Shown here: in pieces, positions 34,808 to 44,500 of the stretch | Layout: the number at the start of each line of letters is the position of its first letter | Numbering within the stretch: position 1 is the stretch's first letter | DNA from: Lachnospiraceae bacterium | GTDB taxonomy: Bacteria > Bacillota > Clostridia > Lachnospirales > Lachnospiraceae | NCBI GenBank assembly: GCA_022776305.1 | Contig: JALFIB010000113.1 | Span: 1-61,625 of the forward strand | Length of the DNA: 61,625 bases | Direction of reading: 5' to 3' | The notes under the pieces: model-generated | Database searches by the model: none | Seen by the model: only the letters and a program-made list of their open reading frames with translations | Told to the model about the DNA's origin: nothing | Program-made: the position numbers and the translations under genes

Positions 34808-36079
34808 TCATGGCAGGATGATGGGGCTTGTTTCCCATTCAGTCCGAAATGGCACATGGTATTTGCAGGACACTACGCTTCGGTACAGATGGGAAGCATA
34901 GAGATCCTGTTTCCACATATTCAATCCGGCGCCCTGAAGCAGACTATCTGCTTTGGCTGGCTTTGTGAGGAAGGGCAAATCACTGTTTTCTTTTATCGCA
35001 TGCAGCAGAGAAACTGCATTTTTAGAAAACCCCAGAACCTTGGCATAAAAAACAGTTCCTTTTTGGCGGAATGAATCCACAGCATCTGTCCGGATATCCA
35101 ATAGTAGATGGACCAATGCGCGATTTATGCGTGCTTTCGTGACTTGCTTTGTTTTCAAGCTTTCTGACAGTTCGTCAAAGGATTTTCCGATGGAGGGAAA
35201 ACGGAGGTTCTGGATGCGCTCTGAAAGATCCAAGCTTATATCAAGAATATGGCTGAAGGATTGTTCTGTTAGAAGCTTGTTAACTATAAAAGGAAGCATG
35301 TCATCTGCAAAGACAGTGCGCTTTAAAGAATCTAAAAACAGAGGACGGCAGCTTACCGGAATGAAAGGAAGCAATTCTTCCATATCTTCCTCCCTTTGGA
35401 TTCCTTCTCTTAGCGCACTGGCAGAGCAAAACACTCCGTCAAGGGAAGTGCTGTTATAACTGCTCCCGAAACGCAGCAGCGGTATCGGCATGATCCTGCT
35501 TTTTGTTTTTTTTAGCGCTTTACAGTATTCGATCCCTAAAATATTGTTGGGAGAGGATAGAAAACTTGAGAGGTAGGATTGTGTATTTCCTGAATCGTTC
35601 TGTATGCAGCTGAAAGTATTGCTTTCCAATGTCCGAATCAGCGCTTCACTTCGTGCTTTCGGATAGGTGAACCCTTCTTTCAAAAAAGCTTTCAGCATCT
35701 TAGAATAAGCTTCCGGCTCTTCGAGGAGCAGATCGGCTGTAGCTTGAAAAAGAGCCAGATCGTCATGTTCTGCCCCGAATACAAGGGTATCGACCACGCC
35801 GATGCGGTTCAGAAGGGCAATGGCGCCTTCCGCGAAAAACTCGGCGCTTCCGGAAGCGTAGCAGACCGGAAGCTCAATGACCAGATCTGCACCGCATTGA
35901 AGGGCCATCTGAGTCCTTGTGTATTTGTCAAAAACAGCAGGAGTTCCCCGCTGTACAAAGTCAGGGCTCATGATGACCATCGCGTAATCAGCACCTGATA
36001 TTTTTTTTGCCTGTGCTATGTGGTATGCATGGCCGGTGTGAAAGGGATTGTATTCCGCTATGATTCCAACTGTACGCAT
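34808..36079 (-). CDS. tmcAL: tRNA(Met) cytidine acetate ligase
   Basis: A 423-residue nucleotidyltransferase of the YlbM/TmcAL family. It opens MRTVGIIAEYNPFHTGHAYH, with the HxGH-type nucleotide-binding motif (HTGH), and has DLVIELPVCYASGSAEFFAEG and ILGIEYCKAL. TmcAL uses ATP and acetate to form ac4C at the wobble position of elongator tRNA-Met. It lies divergently from pta-ackA, which interconvert acetate and acetyl-CoA, so substrate supply and use are neighbours. A weak promoter (TTGCAC-17-TAAAAT) lies upstream. Confidence 0.92.
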   Translation of the reverse strand: MRTVGIIAEYNPFHTGHAYHIAQAKKISGADYAMVIMSPDFVQRGTPAVFDKYTRTQMALQCGADLVIELPVCYASGSAEFFAEGAIALLNRIGVVDTLVFGAEHDDLALFQATADLLLEEPEAYSKMLKAFLKEGFTYPKARSEALIRTLESNTFSCIQNDSGNTQSYLSSFLSSPNNILGIEYCKALKKTKSRIMPIPLLRFGSSYNSTSLDGVFCSASALREGIQREEDMEELLPFIPVSCRPLFLDSLKRTVFADDMLPFIVNKLLTEQSFSHILDISLDLSERIQNLRFPSIGKSFDELSESLKTKQVTKARINRALVHLLLDIRTDAVDSFRQKGTVFYAKVLGFSKNAVSLLHAIKENSDLPFLTKPAKADSLLQGAGLNMWKQDLYASHLYRSVVSCKYHVPFRTEWETSPIILP

Positions 36080-36130
36080 TTCATTTACTCCTGAAAATGT
36101 TTTATTTTCAATACAATAGAAATAAACACT

Positions 36131-36159
36131 ATTTTACCAGACAAAAAAGGGAGGTGCAA
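36131..36159 (-). promoter_or_regulatory. Candidate tmcAL promoter
   Basis: On the minus strand, TTGCAC (36159-36154), 17 bases, TAAAAT (36136-36131). The -35 is weak. Confidence 0.33.
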
Positions 36160-36172
36160 CGCAAATTTCATC

Positions 36173-36201
36173 TTGTCCACTGTAAGATTTTGGGTTATAA
36201 T
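36173..36201 (+). promoter_or_regulatory. pta-ackA promoter
   Basis: TTGTCC (36173-36178), 17-base spacer, perfect TATAAT (36196-36201). Confidence 0.75.
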
Positions 36202-36222
36202 TATTCATAATGCGAAATGGTT

Positions 36223-36236
36223 CAGAGTATACTCTG
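36223..36236. promoter_or_regulatory. Palindrome between the pta promoter and start codon
   Basis: CAGAGTATACTCTG is a perfect 14-base palindrome about 21 bases after the -10 box, in the early leader. It is a candidate repressor site; no cognate regulator is in the window. Confidence 0.5.
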
Positions 36237-36281
36237 GACTTTTGCAATCATGTAAATACAAGCGAAAGGAGTCCATGAGTC

Positions 36282-37277
36282 ATGGCAATTATTGATGTTC
36301 TGAAAGAGAAAGCAAAAGCAGACAAAAAAACGATCGTTTTACCGGAGAGTGAAGACAGAAGAACATATGAAGCAGCTGCAAAGATCCTGAAGGAAGGCAT
36401 TGCAGATATTATTCTGGTAGGTTCCGAGGACGTTGTTAAGAAAAACGGCGAAGGTCTGGATCTTACAGGTGTGAAGGTTGTTGATCCGGCTACATCTGAA
36501 AGAACGGCTGCATATATTGATAAGCTCGTTGAGCTGAGATCTAAAAAAGGAATGACACCGGAGCAGGCAAAAGAGATCCTTTTGAACCAGTACCTGTACT
36601 ACGGCGTTATGATGGTAAAGATGGGAGATGCAGACGGTATGGTATCAGGCGCATGCCATTCCACAGCTGATACATTAAGACCGTGCCTTCAGATCCTGAA
36701 GACAAAACCGGGTACAAAACTTGTTTCCGCATTCTTCCTGATGGAAGTTCCGAACTGTGAGTTCGGTGAGAACGGTACATTCGTATTTGCTGACTGCGGT
36801 CTGAACCAGAACCCGAACCCGGAAGAGCTGGCAGCTATCGCAGCATCTTCTGCAGAGTCCTTCAAATCTCTGGTAGGAGCAGAGCCGAAGGTAGCTTTCC
36901 TGTCCCATTCTTCAAAGGGCAGCGCAAAGCATGCTGATATCGATAAAGTAACTGCAGCAGTTAAGATCGCAAAAGAAGAAAATCCGGATCTTATGCTGGA
37001 CGGCGAGCTTCAGCTTGATGCAGCTATCGTTCCGAGCGTAGGCGAATCAAAAGCTCCGGGCAGCCCGGTAGCAGGACATGCCAACGTTCTGATCTTCCCG
37101 GATCTGGATGCAGGAAACATCGGATACAAACTTGTACAGAGACTGGCTAAGGCAGAAGCATACGGCCCGGTTACACAGGGTATCGCAGCTCCGGTCAATG
37201 ACCTGTCCCGTGGATGCTCCGCTGATGATATCGTTGGTGTAGTAGCCATCACAGCAGTTCAGTGCCAGAACAAATAA
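36282..37277 (+). CDS. pta: Phosphate acetyltransferase
   Basis: A 331-residue short-type Pta lacking the N-terminal DRTGG domain. IVLPESEDRRTYEAAAKIL, GMVSGACHSTADTLRP, ADCGLNQNP and APGSPVAGHANVLIFPDL are family segments. It converts acetyl-CoA plus phosphate to acetyl-phosphate. With ackA 36 bases downstream it forms the ATP-yielding acetate route of fermenters. AAAGGAG lies upstream. Codon use favours common codons, consistent with high expression. Confidence 0.97.
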   Translation: MAIIDVLKEKAKADKKTIVLPESEDRRTYEAAAKILKEGIADIILVGSEDVVKKNGEGLDLTGVKVVDPATSERTAAYIDKLVELRSKKGMTPEQAKEILLNQYLYYGVMMVKMGDADGMVSGACHSTADTLRPCLQILKTKPGTKLVSAFFLMEVPNCEFGENGTFVFADCGLNQNPNPEELAAIAASSAESFKSLVGAEPKVAFLSHSSKGSAKHADIDKVTAAVKIAKEENPDLMLDGELQLDAAIVPSVGESKAPGSPVAGHANVLIFPDLDAGNIGYKLVQRLAKAEAYGPVTQGIAAPVNDLSRGCSADDIVGVVAITAVQCQNK

Positions 37278-37313
37278 TTACAGAAAGCTACATATTTTTA
37301 GGAGGATATTAAG

Positions 37314-38516
37314 ATGAATGTATTAGTAATCAACTGCGGAAGTTCTTCCCTGAAATTCCAGCTGATTAATTCCGATACTGAGGCTGTTGCGGCAAAGGGT
37401 CTTTGCGAGCGTATCGGTATTGACGGAAGACTGGTTTACCAGCCGTCAGGCGGAGAAAAAGAAGTGACAGAAGCTCCCATGCCGACCCATACAGAGGCGA
37501 TCAAGATGGTACTTGATGCCCTTGTAAATCCCTCTACAGGTGTATTGAAGAGCCTTGATGAAGTAGAAGCAATCGGCCATCGTGTACTTCACGGCGGTTC
37601 CAAGATTACACAGTCCCGTATCATCGATGACGAAGTAATCTCTGTAATCGACGAGTGCTGCGACCTTGGACCGCTTCACAATCCGGCAAACCTTATGGGT
37701 ATCCGTGCATGTATGGAACTGATGCCGGGCAAGCCAAACGTAGCTGTTTTCGATACTGCTTTCCATCAGACCATGCCGGCAAAAGCATACCGTTATGCTA
37801 TACCGACAAAATTCTATGAGAAATATGCAGTTCGTAAGTATGGTTTCCACGGAACATCACACAGCTTCGTTTCCAAAGAGACCATCAAATTCCTTGGTCT
37901 TGACAAAGACAATTCAAAAGTAGTTGTTTGCCATCTGGGCAACGGTGCTTCTATCAGTGCAGTTGAGAACGGTAAATGTGTTGATACATCCATGGGTCTT
38001 ACTCCTCTTGAAGGACTTATCATGGGAACGCGTTCCGGTGACCTTGATCCGGCAGTTCTTGAGTTTGTATGCAAGAAAGAAAATATCGACGTAGCAGAGA
38101 TGGTACGCATCCTGAATAAAGAATCAGGTGTTATGGCTCTGTCCAACGGCCTTTCCAGCGACTTCCGTGATCTTGAAGATGCAATGAACGACGGCAATGA
38201 AGCAGCAACACTTGCCATTGACGCATTCTGCTACCGTGTGGCAAAATACGTTGGTTCTTACGTAGCAGCCATGAACGGTGTGGATGCTATCGCATTTACA
38301 GGCGGTATCGGTGAGAATGCAGGACTGGTTCGTGGAAAAGTACTTGCTTACCTTGGATACCTTGGAATCACTATGGATGAAGAGATGAACAAAAAGCGTG
38401 GAGAGAACTTCGTACTTTCTACACCGGATTCCAAAGTAAAAGTTGCTGTTATCCCGACCAATGAGGAGCTTGCTATCTGCCGTGAGACAGTAGAGCTTGT
38501 AAACGCAGCGAAATAA
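37314..38516 (+). CDS. ackA: Acetate kinase
   Basis: A 400-residue protein of the acetokinase family: opening VLVINCGSSSLKFQL, then GHRVLHGG, FDTAFHQTMP, HLGNGASISA, GTRSGDLDP and FTGGIGENA. All phosphate- and acetate-contact motifs are present. It turns acetyl-phosphate and ADP into acetate and ATP. TAGGAGG precedes the ATG. It ends at a hairpin before the yceD promoter. Confidence 0.98.
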   Translation: MNVLVINCGSSSLKFQLINSDTEAVAAKGLCERIGIDGRLVYQPSGGEKEVTEAPMPTHTEAIKMVLDALVNPSTGVLKSLDEVEAIGHRVLHGGSKITQSRIIDDEVISVIDECCDLGPLHNPANLMGIRACMELMPGKPNVAVFDTAFHQTMPAKAYRYAIPTKFYEKYAVRKYGFHGTSHSFVSKETIKFLGLDKDNSKVVVCHLGNGASISAVENGKCVDTSMGLTPLEGLIMGTRSGDLDPAVLEFVCKKENIDVAEMVRILNKESGVMALSNGLSSDFRDLEDAMNDGNEAATLAIDAFCYRVAKYVGSYVAAMNGVDAIAFTGGIGENAGLVRGKVLAYLGYLGITMDEEMNKKRGENFVLSTPDSKVKVAVIPTNEELAICRETVELVNAAK

Positions 38517-38541
38517 TACGAGGTTTTATTCCTTTTAAAAT

Positions 38542-38612
38542 GACAGAACAGGCCTTTGCACATGATTCTTCTCGAAAGGGGAGGATGTGCAGGGGCTTTC
38601 TGTTACCTTTTG
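38542..38612 (+). terminator. Terminator of ackA
   Basis: GACAGAA and TTGCACAT on the left (38542-38563) pair with ATGTGCA and TTCTGT on the right (to 38603), followed by TTACCTTTTG. It is a long stem with internal mismatches. Confidence 0.6.
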
Positions 38613-38635
38613 TATATTGAAAGTAAAAAAACATG

Positions 38636-38664
38636 TTGACAAATCAATATCTAGTAGGTATAAT
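38636..38664 (+). promoter_or_regulatory. yceD-rpmF promoter
   Basis: TTGACA (38636-38641), 17-base spacer, TATAAT (38659-38664); perfect consensus. Confidence 0.9.
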
Positions 38665-38692
38665 TTAAAAAGTGTGTTAGGAGGAATATGCC

Positions 38693-39184
38693 TTGATGGA
38701 CCTTACTGAAGTGATTTTGACAGAGGGAAAGGTAATACAGCGGGAAGTCGAACTTGGTATTGATTTTTTTTCGTACAAATTCGGCGATTTTAAGATTTCA
38801 AGGAAGTCTCCTGTGTCTATTCGCATTGAGAACATGGGTGACAGGAAACTGGTCTTAGAGGGAACCGTAGACGTTGAGGTGTTGATTCCCTGTGCACGTT
38901 GTCTGGAGCTGGTTGCGACCGGACTTCATATTCAGTTTGATTATGAAACTGAACTAGATGAGAAAGATTATATTGATGGATATAACCTGGATGTGGATCA
39001 GCTTGTTCACGATGAGGCATTGCTTTGCTGGCCGGAGAGAATCCTGTGCCGGGAAGACTGCAAAGGGCTTTGCAGCACTTGTGGACAAAATCTGAACAAT
39101 GGCTCATGTGACTGCAAGCGAACAGATTTAGATCCAAGAATGGCCAAGATCCTTGATATTTTCAGTAATTTTAAGGAGGTGTGA
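38693..39184 (+). CDS. DUF177 (YceD) family protein
   Basis: About 163 residues. The start is TTG at 38693 (8 bases after AGGAGG) or ATG at 38696. CARCLE near the middle and ERILCREDCKGLCSTCGQNLN near the end give the paired cysteine motifs of DUF177. The family sits next to rpmF across bacteria and is linked to 23S rRNA processing. It is four bases from rpmF, sharing its transcript. Confidence 0.9.
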   Translation: MMDLTEVILTEGKVIQREVELGIDFFSYKFGDFKISRKSPVSIRIENMGDRKLVLEGTVDVEVLIPCARCLELVATGLHIQFDYETELDEKDYIDGYNLDVDQLVHDEALLCWPERILCREDCKGLCSTCGQNLNNGSCDCKRTDLDPRMAKILDIFSNFKEV

Positions 39185-39187
39185 TTC

Positions 39188-39367
39188 GTGTCTATCTGTC
39201 CAAAGAATAAAACTTCCAAGGCTAGAAGAGACAAGAGAAGAGCTAACTGGAAAATGTCTGCTCCGAATCTTGTAAAGTGCAGCAAATGTGGCGAGCTGAT
39301 GCTTCCGCACAGAGTTTGCAAGGCCTGCGGAACTTACAACAAAAAAGAGATTATTGCAATGGATTAA
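39188..39367 (+). CDS. rpmF: 50S ribosomal protein L32
   Basis: This gene is absent from the ORF track because it starts at GTG and has only 59 residues. AAGGAGGTG lies 7 bases upstream of the GTG at 39188. The protein reads MSICPKNKTSKARRDKRRAN, then WKMSAPNLVKCSKCGELML, with zinc-ribbon cysteines 31, 34, 44 and 47. It is the zinc-type L32. It follows yceD and ends at a hairpin terminator before the plsX promoter. Confidence 0.96.
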   Translation: MSICPKNKTSKARRDKRRANWKMSAPNLVKCSKCGELMLPHRVCKACGTYNKKEIIAMD

Positions 39368-39383
39368 TTCTTTGCAGTGGGTG

Positions 39384-39415
39384 TAGGCATCTTGTAGAAG
39401 ATGCCTATTTTTCTG
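39384..39415 (+). terminator. Terminator of rpmF
   Basis: AGGCATCTT (39385-39393) pairs with AAGATGCCT (39397-39405), followed by ATTTTTCT. Confidence 0.9.
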
Positions 39416-39444
39416 TTGATTTTTATTATGATGTCTAGTATAGT
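39416..39444 (+). promoter_or_regulatory. plsX-acpP promoter
   Basis: TTGATT (39416-39421), 17-base spacer, TATAGT (39439-39444), directly after the rpmF terminator. Confidence 0.65.
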
Positions 39445-39469
39445 AGAATAGAAATGCGGGAGGTATTAT

Positions 39470-40498
39470 ATGGCAGAAATAGTACGTGTGGTTGTTGATG
39501 CCATGGGCGGAGACAATGCTCCGGTTGAAATCGTAAAAGGTGCCGTACAGGCTGTGACGAAGCATGAGAACATCCATATCATATTGACGGGCATTGAGGA
39601 TGTGGTACAAAAAGAACTGGCAAAGTATTCATATCCCAAAGATCGGGTCGAAGTAGTGCATACATCAATGGTGATTGAGACTGCAGAACCTCCGGTAGCG
39701 GCTATTCGAAGCAAAAAAGATTCTTCTATAGTAGTAGGGATGATGATGGTCCGCCGCGGAGAGGCAGATGCATTTGTATCTGCAGGCAGTTCAGGGGCGA
39801 TTCTTGTGGGCGGACAGACCATTGTGGGACGCATCAAAGGAATTGAAAGACCGGCCCTTGCTCCCCTTATTCCCACAAAGGATGGGGTAGCTTTATTGAT
39901 CGATTGCGGCGCAAATGTTGATGCCAGATCTTCTCATCTGGTGCAGTTTGCAAAGATGGGCTCCATTTATATGGAAAATGTTCTCGGTATTAAAAATCCA
40001 CGTGTTGGAATTGTAAATATCGGTGCAGAGGAGGAAAAAGGGAACGCTCTTGTAAAAGAGACATTCCCGCTCTTAAAACAATGTAGTGATATTAATTTTA
40101 CAGGCAGTGTGGAAGCCAGGGATATACCGGATGGTGTATGTGATGTGGTTGTCTGTGAGGCATTTGTAGGGAACGTTATTTTAAAACTTTATGAGGGTGT
40201 TGGAGCGACCCTGATCAAGAAGATCAAAGGAAGCATGATGCAGAATCTCAGGTCTAAGATCGGTGCACTGCTTGTGAAGCCTGCACTGAAGAGTACATTA
40301 AAATCCTTTGATGCCACGGAATACGGTGGGGCTCCCCTGTTAGGGTTGAAAGGACTTGTGGTGAAAACACACGGAAGCTCTACGGCAAAAGAAGTGGAAC
40401 ATTCCATTTACCAGTGTGTGCAGTTCAAAGAACAGCACATCAATGAAAAAATCAAAGAACATATCATAATAGAAGATACAAAAAAAGGAGAGAAATGA
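39470..40498 (+). CDS. plsX: Phosphate acyltransferase PlsX
   Basis: A 342-residue protein opening VVVDAMGGDNAPVEIVKG, with SAGSSGAILVGG, DCGANVDARSSHLVQFAKMG and CEAFVGNVILKLYEG. PlsX turns acyl-ACP into acyl-phosphate, the acyl donor for PlsY, which is encoded near the other end of this window. GGGAGG precedes the ATG. acpP, whose product is its substrate carrier, starts 4 bases after its stop. Confidence 0.97.
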   Translation: MAEIVRVVVDAMGGDNAPVEIVKGAVQAVTKHENIHIILTGIEDVVQKELAKYSYPKDRVEVVHTSMVIETAEPPVAAIRSKKDSSIVVGMMMVRRGEADAFVSAGSSGAILVGGQTIVGRIKGIERPALAPLIPTKDGVALLIDCGANVDARSSHLVQFAKMGSIYMENVLGIKNPRVGIVNIGAEEEKGNALVKETFPLLKQCSDINFTGSVEARDIPDGVCDVVVCEAFVGNVILKLYEGVGATLIKKIKGSMMQNLRSKIGALLVKPALKSTLKSFDATEYGGAPLLGLKGLVVKTHGSSTAKEVEHSIYQCVQFKEQHINEKIKEHIIIEDTKKGEK

Positions 40499-40501
40499 TA
40501 T

Positions 40502-40732
40502 ATGGAATTTGAAAAATTGCAGAACATTATTGCAGAGGTTTTAAATGTGGATGCGGATGAGATTACGCCTGACACTACGTTTGTAGATGATCTGGGAGCT
40601 GATTCGTTAGATGTTTTCCAGATCATCATGGGTATCGAGGAAGAGTTTGATATTGAAATCCCTAATGAAAAGGCAGAAAAGATCGTTTCAGTGGGAGATG
40701 CTGCTGAAGCTATAAGAAATGCAATAGGATAA
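40502..40732 (+). CDS. acpP: Acyl carrier protein
   Basis: A 76-residue acidic protein with the phosphopantetheine attachment site [10 protein letters not shown], Ser35. [16 protein letters not shown] is typical of helix III. It carries growing acyl chains for fatty-acid synthesis and feeds PlsX. AAAGGAGAG lies upstream. A small hairpin separates it from rnc. Confidence 0.97.
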   Translation: MEFEKLQNIIAEVLNVDADEITPDTTFVDDLGADSLDVFQIIMGIEEEFDIEIPNEKAEKIVSVGDAAEAIRNAIG

Positions 40733-40736
40733 ATGA

Positions 40737-40765
40737 GAGGGGGGCTTATAAAGCCTCCTTTTTAA
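40737..40765 (+). terminator. Terminator/attenuator between acpP and rnc
   Basis: AGGGGGGCTT pairs with AAGCCTCCTT around a 3-base loop, followed by TTTT. It may let abundant acpP mRNA end here while some transcription continues into rnc-smc-ftsY. Confidence 0.65.
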
Positions 40766-40785
40766 AAGGATGAAAGAGGAAAAAA

Positions 40786-41502
40786 ATGACTGAATTTAAC
40801 CATGAAAAATTAGAAAGTATCATTGGATATACCTTTCATGACCCGGCTATGCTCAGGCAGGCAATGTGCCACAGCTCTTATGCAAATGAACACAGGGCTG
40901 AGATGCTTCATGACAATGAACGCCTTGAGTTTTTGGGAGATGCTGTTTTAGAAGTGATCAGCAGTGATTTCCTGTTCCACCAATATCCAGATATGCCGGA
41001 GGGGAAAATGACGAAGCTGCGTGCCAGTATTGTCTGTGAACCTACTCTGGCTATGTGTGCCAAAGAGATTGGATTAGAAAAGCATCTTCTTCTGGGCAAA
41101 GGAGAGGAACACACGGGAGGAAGATTCCGCAATTCTATTATTTCCGATGCCATGGAGGCTTTGATCGGGGCGATTTACTTAGACGGTGGTTTTGCTAATG
41201 CAAAAGAATTTGTAGAACGTTTTGTCCTGACGGATATTGAACATAAAAAACTCTTTTATGATAGCAAGACTATTTTGCAGGAAATTGTTCAGCGTGATTT
41301 CAAAGAAGAAGAGATCAGTTATGTGATTACGGGAGAAGAAGGGCCGGATCATGCAAAGCGATTTATTGTGGATGTAAGGATCGGTGACCGTACCATGGGA
41401 ACAGGCAGCGGGAGCACAAAGAAAGCAGCTGAGCAAGAAGCCGCGTATCGCGCGATTATTGGATTGAAAGGGAAAAATCAGAATGTATCTGAAAAGTATT
41501 GA
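40786..41502 (+). CDS. rnc: Ribonuclease III
   Basis: A 238-residue protein. The RNase III domain has HSSYANEH and NERLEFLGDAVLE, the signature with metal-binding acidic residues, plus the second acidic site in ISDAMEALIGAIYLDGG. A C-terminal double-strand RNA-binding domain runs from ~160 (TILQEIVQRDF) to GSTKKAAEQEAAYRAI. It processes rRNA precursors and structured mRNAs. AAAGAGG lies upstream. The 3' end overlaps smc by 20 bases. Confidence 0.97.
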   Translation: MTEFNHEKLESIIGYTFHDPAMLRQAMCHSSYANEHRAEMLHDNERLEFLGDAVLEVISSDFLFHQYPDMPEGKMTKLRASIVCEPTLAMCAKEIGLEKHLLLGKGEEHTGGRFRNSIISDAMEALIGAIYLDGGFANAKEFVERFVLTDIEHKKLFYDSKTILQEIVQRDFKEEEISYVITGEEGPDHAKRFIVDVRIGDRTMGTGSGSTKKAAEQEAAYRAIIGLKGKNQNVSEKY

Positions 41503-44500
41503 AGTACACGGATTCAAATCCTTTGCAAATAAAATAGTGTTTCAATTCCACAACGGGATTACGGCTATTGTAGGACCAAACGGAAGCGGTAAGAGCAACG
41601 TGGCCGATGCTGTGCGTTGGGTGCTGGGAGAACAGAGTGCAAAACAGCTGAGGGGCGCAAGCATGCAGGATGTCATATTTGCAGGTACTGAGACCAGAAA
41701 GCCTCTGGGCTACGCTTCTGTCTCCATAACGCTGGATAATTCAGACCACAGGCTTCCTGTTTCTTATGATGAAGTGACGGTGACGAGGCGCGTTTACCGC
41801 TCCGGTGAGAGCGAATACCTGCTGAACGGCACTCAGGTACGTTTAAAAGACATTAATGAAATGTTTTACGACACAGGTATCGGCAAAGAAGGATACTCTA
41901 TTATCGGTCAGGGACAGATTGATAAGATCTTAAACGGTAAACCGGAAGAGCGGCGTGAGCTGTTTGATGAGGCAGCAGGAATCGTTAAGTTTAAAAGGCG
42001 CAAAAATACGGCGCAGAAAAAGCTGGAAGCAGAACGTCAGAACCTTGTCCGCGTAAATGATATTTTGTCTGAATTGACAAGGCAGCTGGGACCATTGGAA
42101 AAACAAGCCCAGACGGCAAAGATTTATTTACAGAAGAGGGACGAGCTGAAGCGTTATGATGTGAACCTTTTCCTTTTGGAGTTTGAACGGTTAAAACGTG
42201 AATTGCAGGAAGTTGAGGAAAAACAGCAGCTTGCCCAGAACCAGCTGGAGGAGACGAAAGCAGAGTACGAAAAAGCAAAAGAGGAATACGAAGAGATAGA
42301 AGCACAGCTGGAAAAGCTGGATGTGACCCTGCAAGAAAAACGCGATGAAGTTTCTCAGGGAAAGATCCGAAGGACCCAATTTGAAAATCAGATCCAGCTG
42401 TTGGGAGAGCAGATCAACACAGCAAAAACAAGTGATGAACATCTACAGTCACGGATCCGTTCCATTCGCCAGCAGATCGAAGAGCATGAAACACAGGAAA
42501 ACCGGGAAAAGGAAGAACTAGCCGGACTTACTACGCGTCTTCAGGAGGTTTCCCAAAAAGAAAAAGAGGCAGACTGCACAGTATCAGATATACGATCTGA
42601 GATAGGAAGATTGGAGCAGGCAGTCGAGAAGGGAAAGGGCAGCATTATTGAGCTCCTAAACCAGAGGGCTACGGTAAAGGGCCGGATGCAGCGTTACGGT
42701 GCTATGCTGGAGCAGGCCCAGATAAGAAAGGCCCAGCTGTCACAAGAAGCTTTGAAGCTGAAAAGTGAAAAAGCAGAGCAGGAAGTGATCTGCCAGGAAG
42801 TGGAAAGCGAATATAATGAAATTACAGCCCGCATTGAGAAACTGACGGAGCAAAGTGATAAAGTGAATGAGACACTTGCCACGGTCCAGCAGCAGCTTCA
42901 GCAGTACAACAGGCAGATCGAACAGCAACAGACAGAATACCACAGGGAATCCTCACGGCTGGAATCCTTAAAAAACATTGCAGAGCGGTATGACGGGTAT
43001 GGCAACAGCATCCGCCGTATTATGGAGCAAAAAGACCATGATCCGGGAATACTTGGTGTGGTAGCGGATATCATTAAAGTAGGAAAAGAATACGAAACTG
43101 CCATTGAGACTGCCCTTGGAGGCAGTATCCAGAATATCGTGACAGATACGGAAGAGACGGCCAAGAAACAGATTGAATTTTTAAAGAGAAATAAATTCGG
43201 AAGGGCTACTTTCCTGCCCCTCTCAGGAATCACAGGCAAAGGTAACTTTTCCACCCCGCAGGCTTTAAAAGAGCAGGGAGTGATCGGTCTGGCTAGTGAA
43301 CTGGTAAGTGCAGACCAAAAATATTCCGGGCTGATCCAGTCACTTCTTGGGAAAACTGTGGTGGTCGACCATGTGGACAACGCGATTTCCCTTGCAAGAA
43401 AGTACCGCCATTCTCTAAGGATCGTAACTACTGATGGAGAATTGATGAGTCCAGGCGGTTCCATGAGCGGAGGAGCATTTAAAAACTCAAGCAATCTTCT
43501 GGGAAGACGCCGTGAGATTGAAGAACTGGAAGGACAGGTGGCAAAACGAAAAGCCGCTCTCCTTGACCTGCAGAAAAAAATCGATGAATGCCGCATCAAC
43601 AGGAATGGGCTGCGGGATGAGGTTGTAAAACTAAAGGATGAACTGCAGACAGAGTACTTGAAGCAGAATACGGCTAAAATGCGTTTAAACGAATTAAACG
43701 AAAAGAACGGAAGCACGGATCAAGGTTATCGACGCATTCAGTCTGAGGCTGCGGAGATTGACCAGCAGATCAAAGAAATAAAGGAGAAGCAGTCCGAAGA
43801 GCAGCAGGAGCTGCAACAGTCTGAGAAAACAGAACATGAGACAGAACAAGAGATTTTAGAGAGACAAAAGGAACTGGAAGAAAAACGGAAAGAGGAACAG
43901 TCTGCTCTTTCAAACACAGAAGAAGTCCATCTGGAAATATCCCAGCTTGGCCAGAAGCTGCAGTTTATCCGCCAGAATATGGACCGCATTAAGCAAGAAA
44001 AAGACCAGCTTTTACAAGACCAGCAGCAATTTGAGGCAGATATTACAGATGCTTTAAAGAGCGTAGGGGAGAAAGAATCACAGATCGCAAAGATCAAAGA
44101 AACGCTTTTGGAAGCAGAAAAAACAGAAGCCTTGATGCAGGAAGAGATAGAAGCCCTGTCAAAAGAGCGGGAAGAGAAAAATGTGGTCCATAAGAAGTTC
44201 TTTGCAAGCCGGGAAGAACTCTCGGAGCGTATCAGCTTGATCGATCGGGAGAATTTCAGGCTTACCTCCCAAATGGAGAAGATGGAGGAACAAAAAGAAC
44301 ATCTGATCAATTATATGTGGGAAGAGTATGGGCTGACATTTAGCGGCGCGCAAGAATTAAGAGAAGAGGAATGTGGCAGCGCTGCATCATTAAAGAAAAA
44401 TATTTCCAATTTAAAGAGTGAGATAAAAGCCCTTGGGAATGTAAATGTCAACGCAATTGAGGATTACAAAGAGCTTTCTGAGCGTCATACCTTCCTTTCT

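Noticed and set aside
42898-43716. 272-residue minus-strand ORF opposite smc
   Set aside because: Ser/Arg-rich antisense shadow of smc with no domain similarity.
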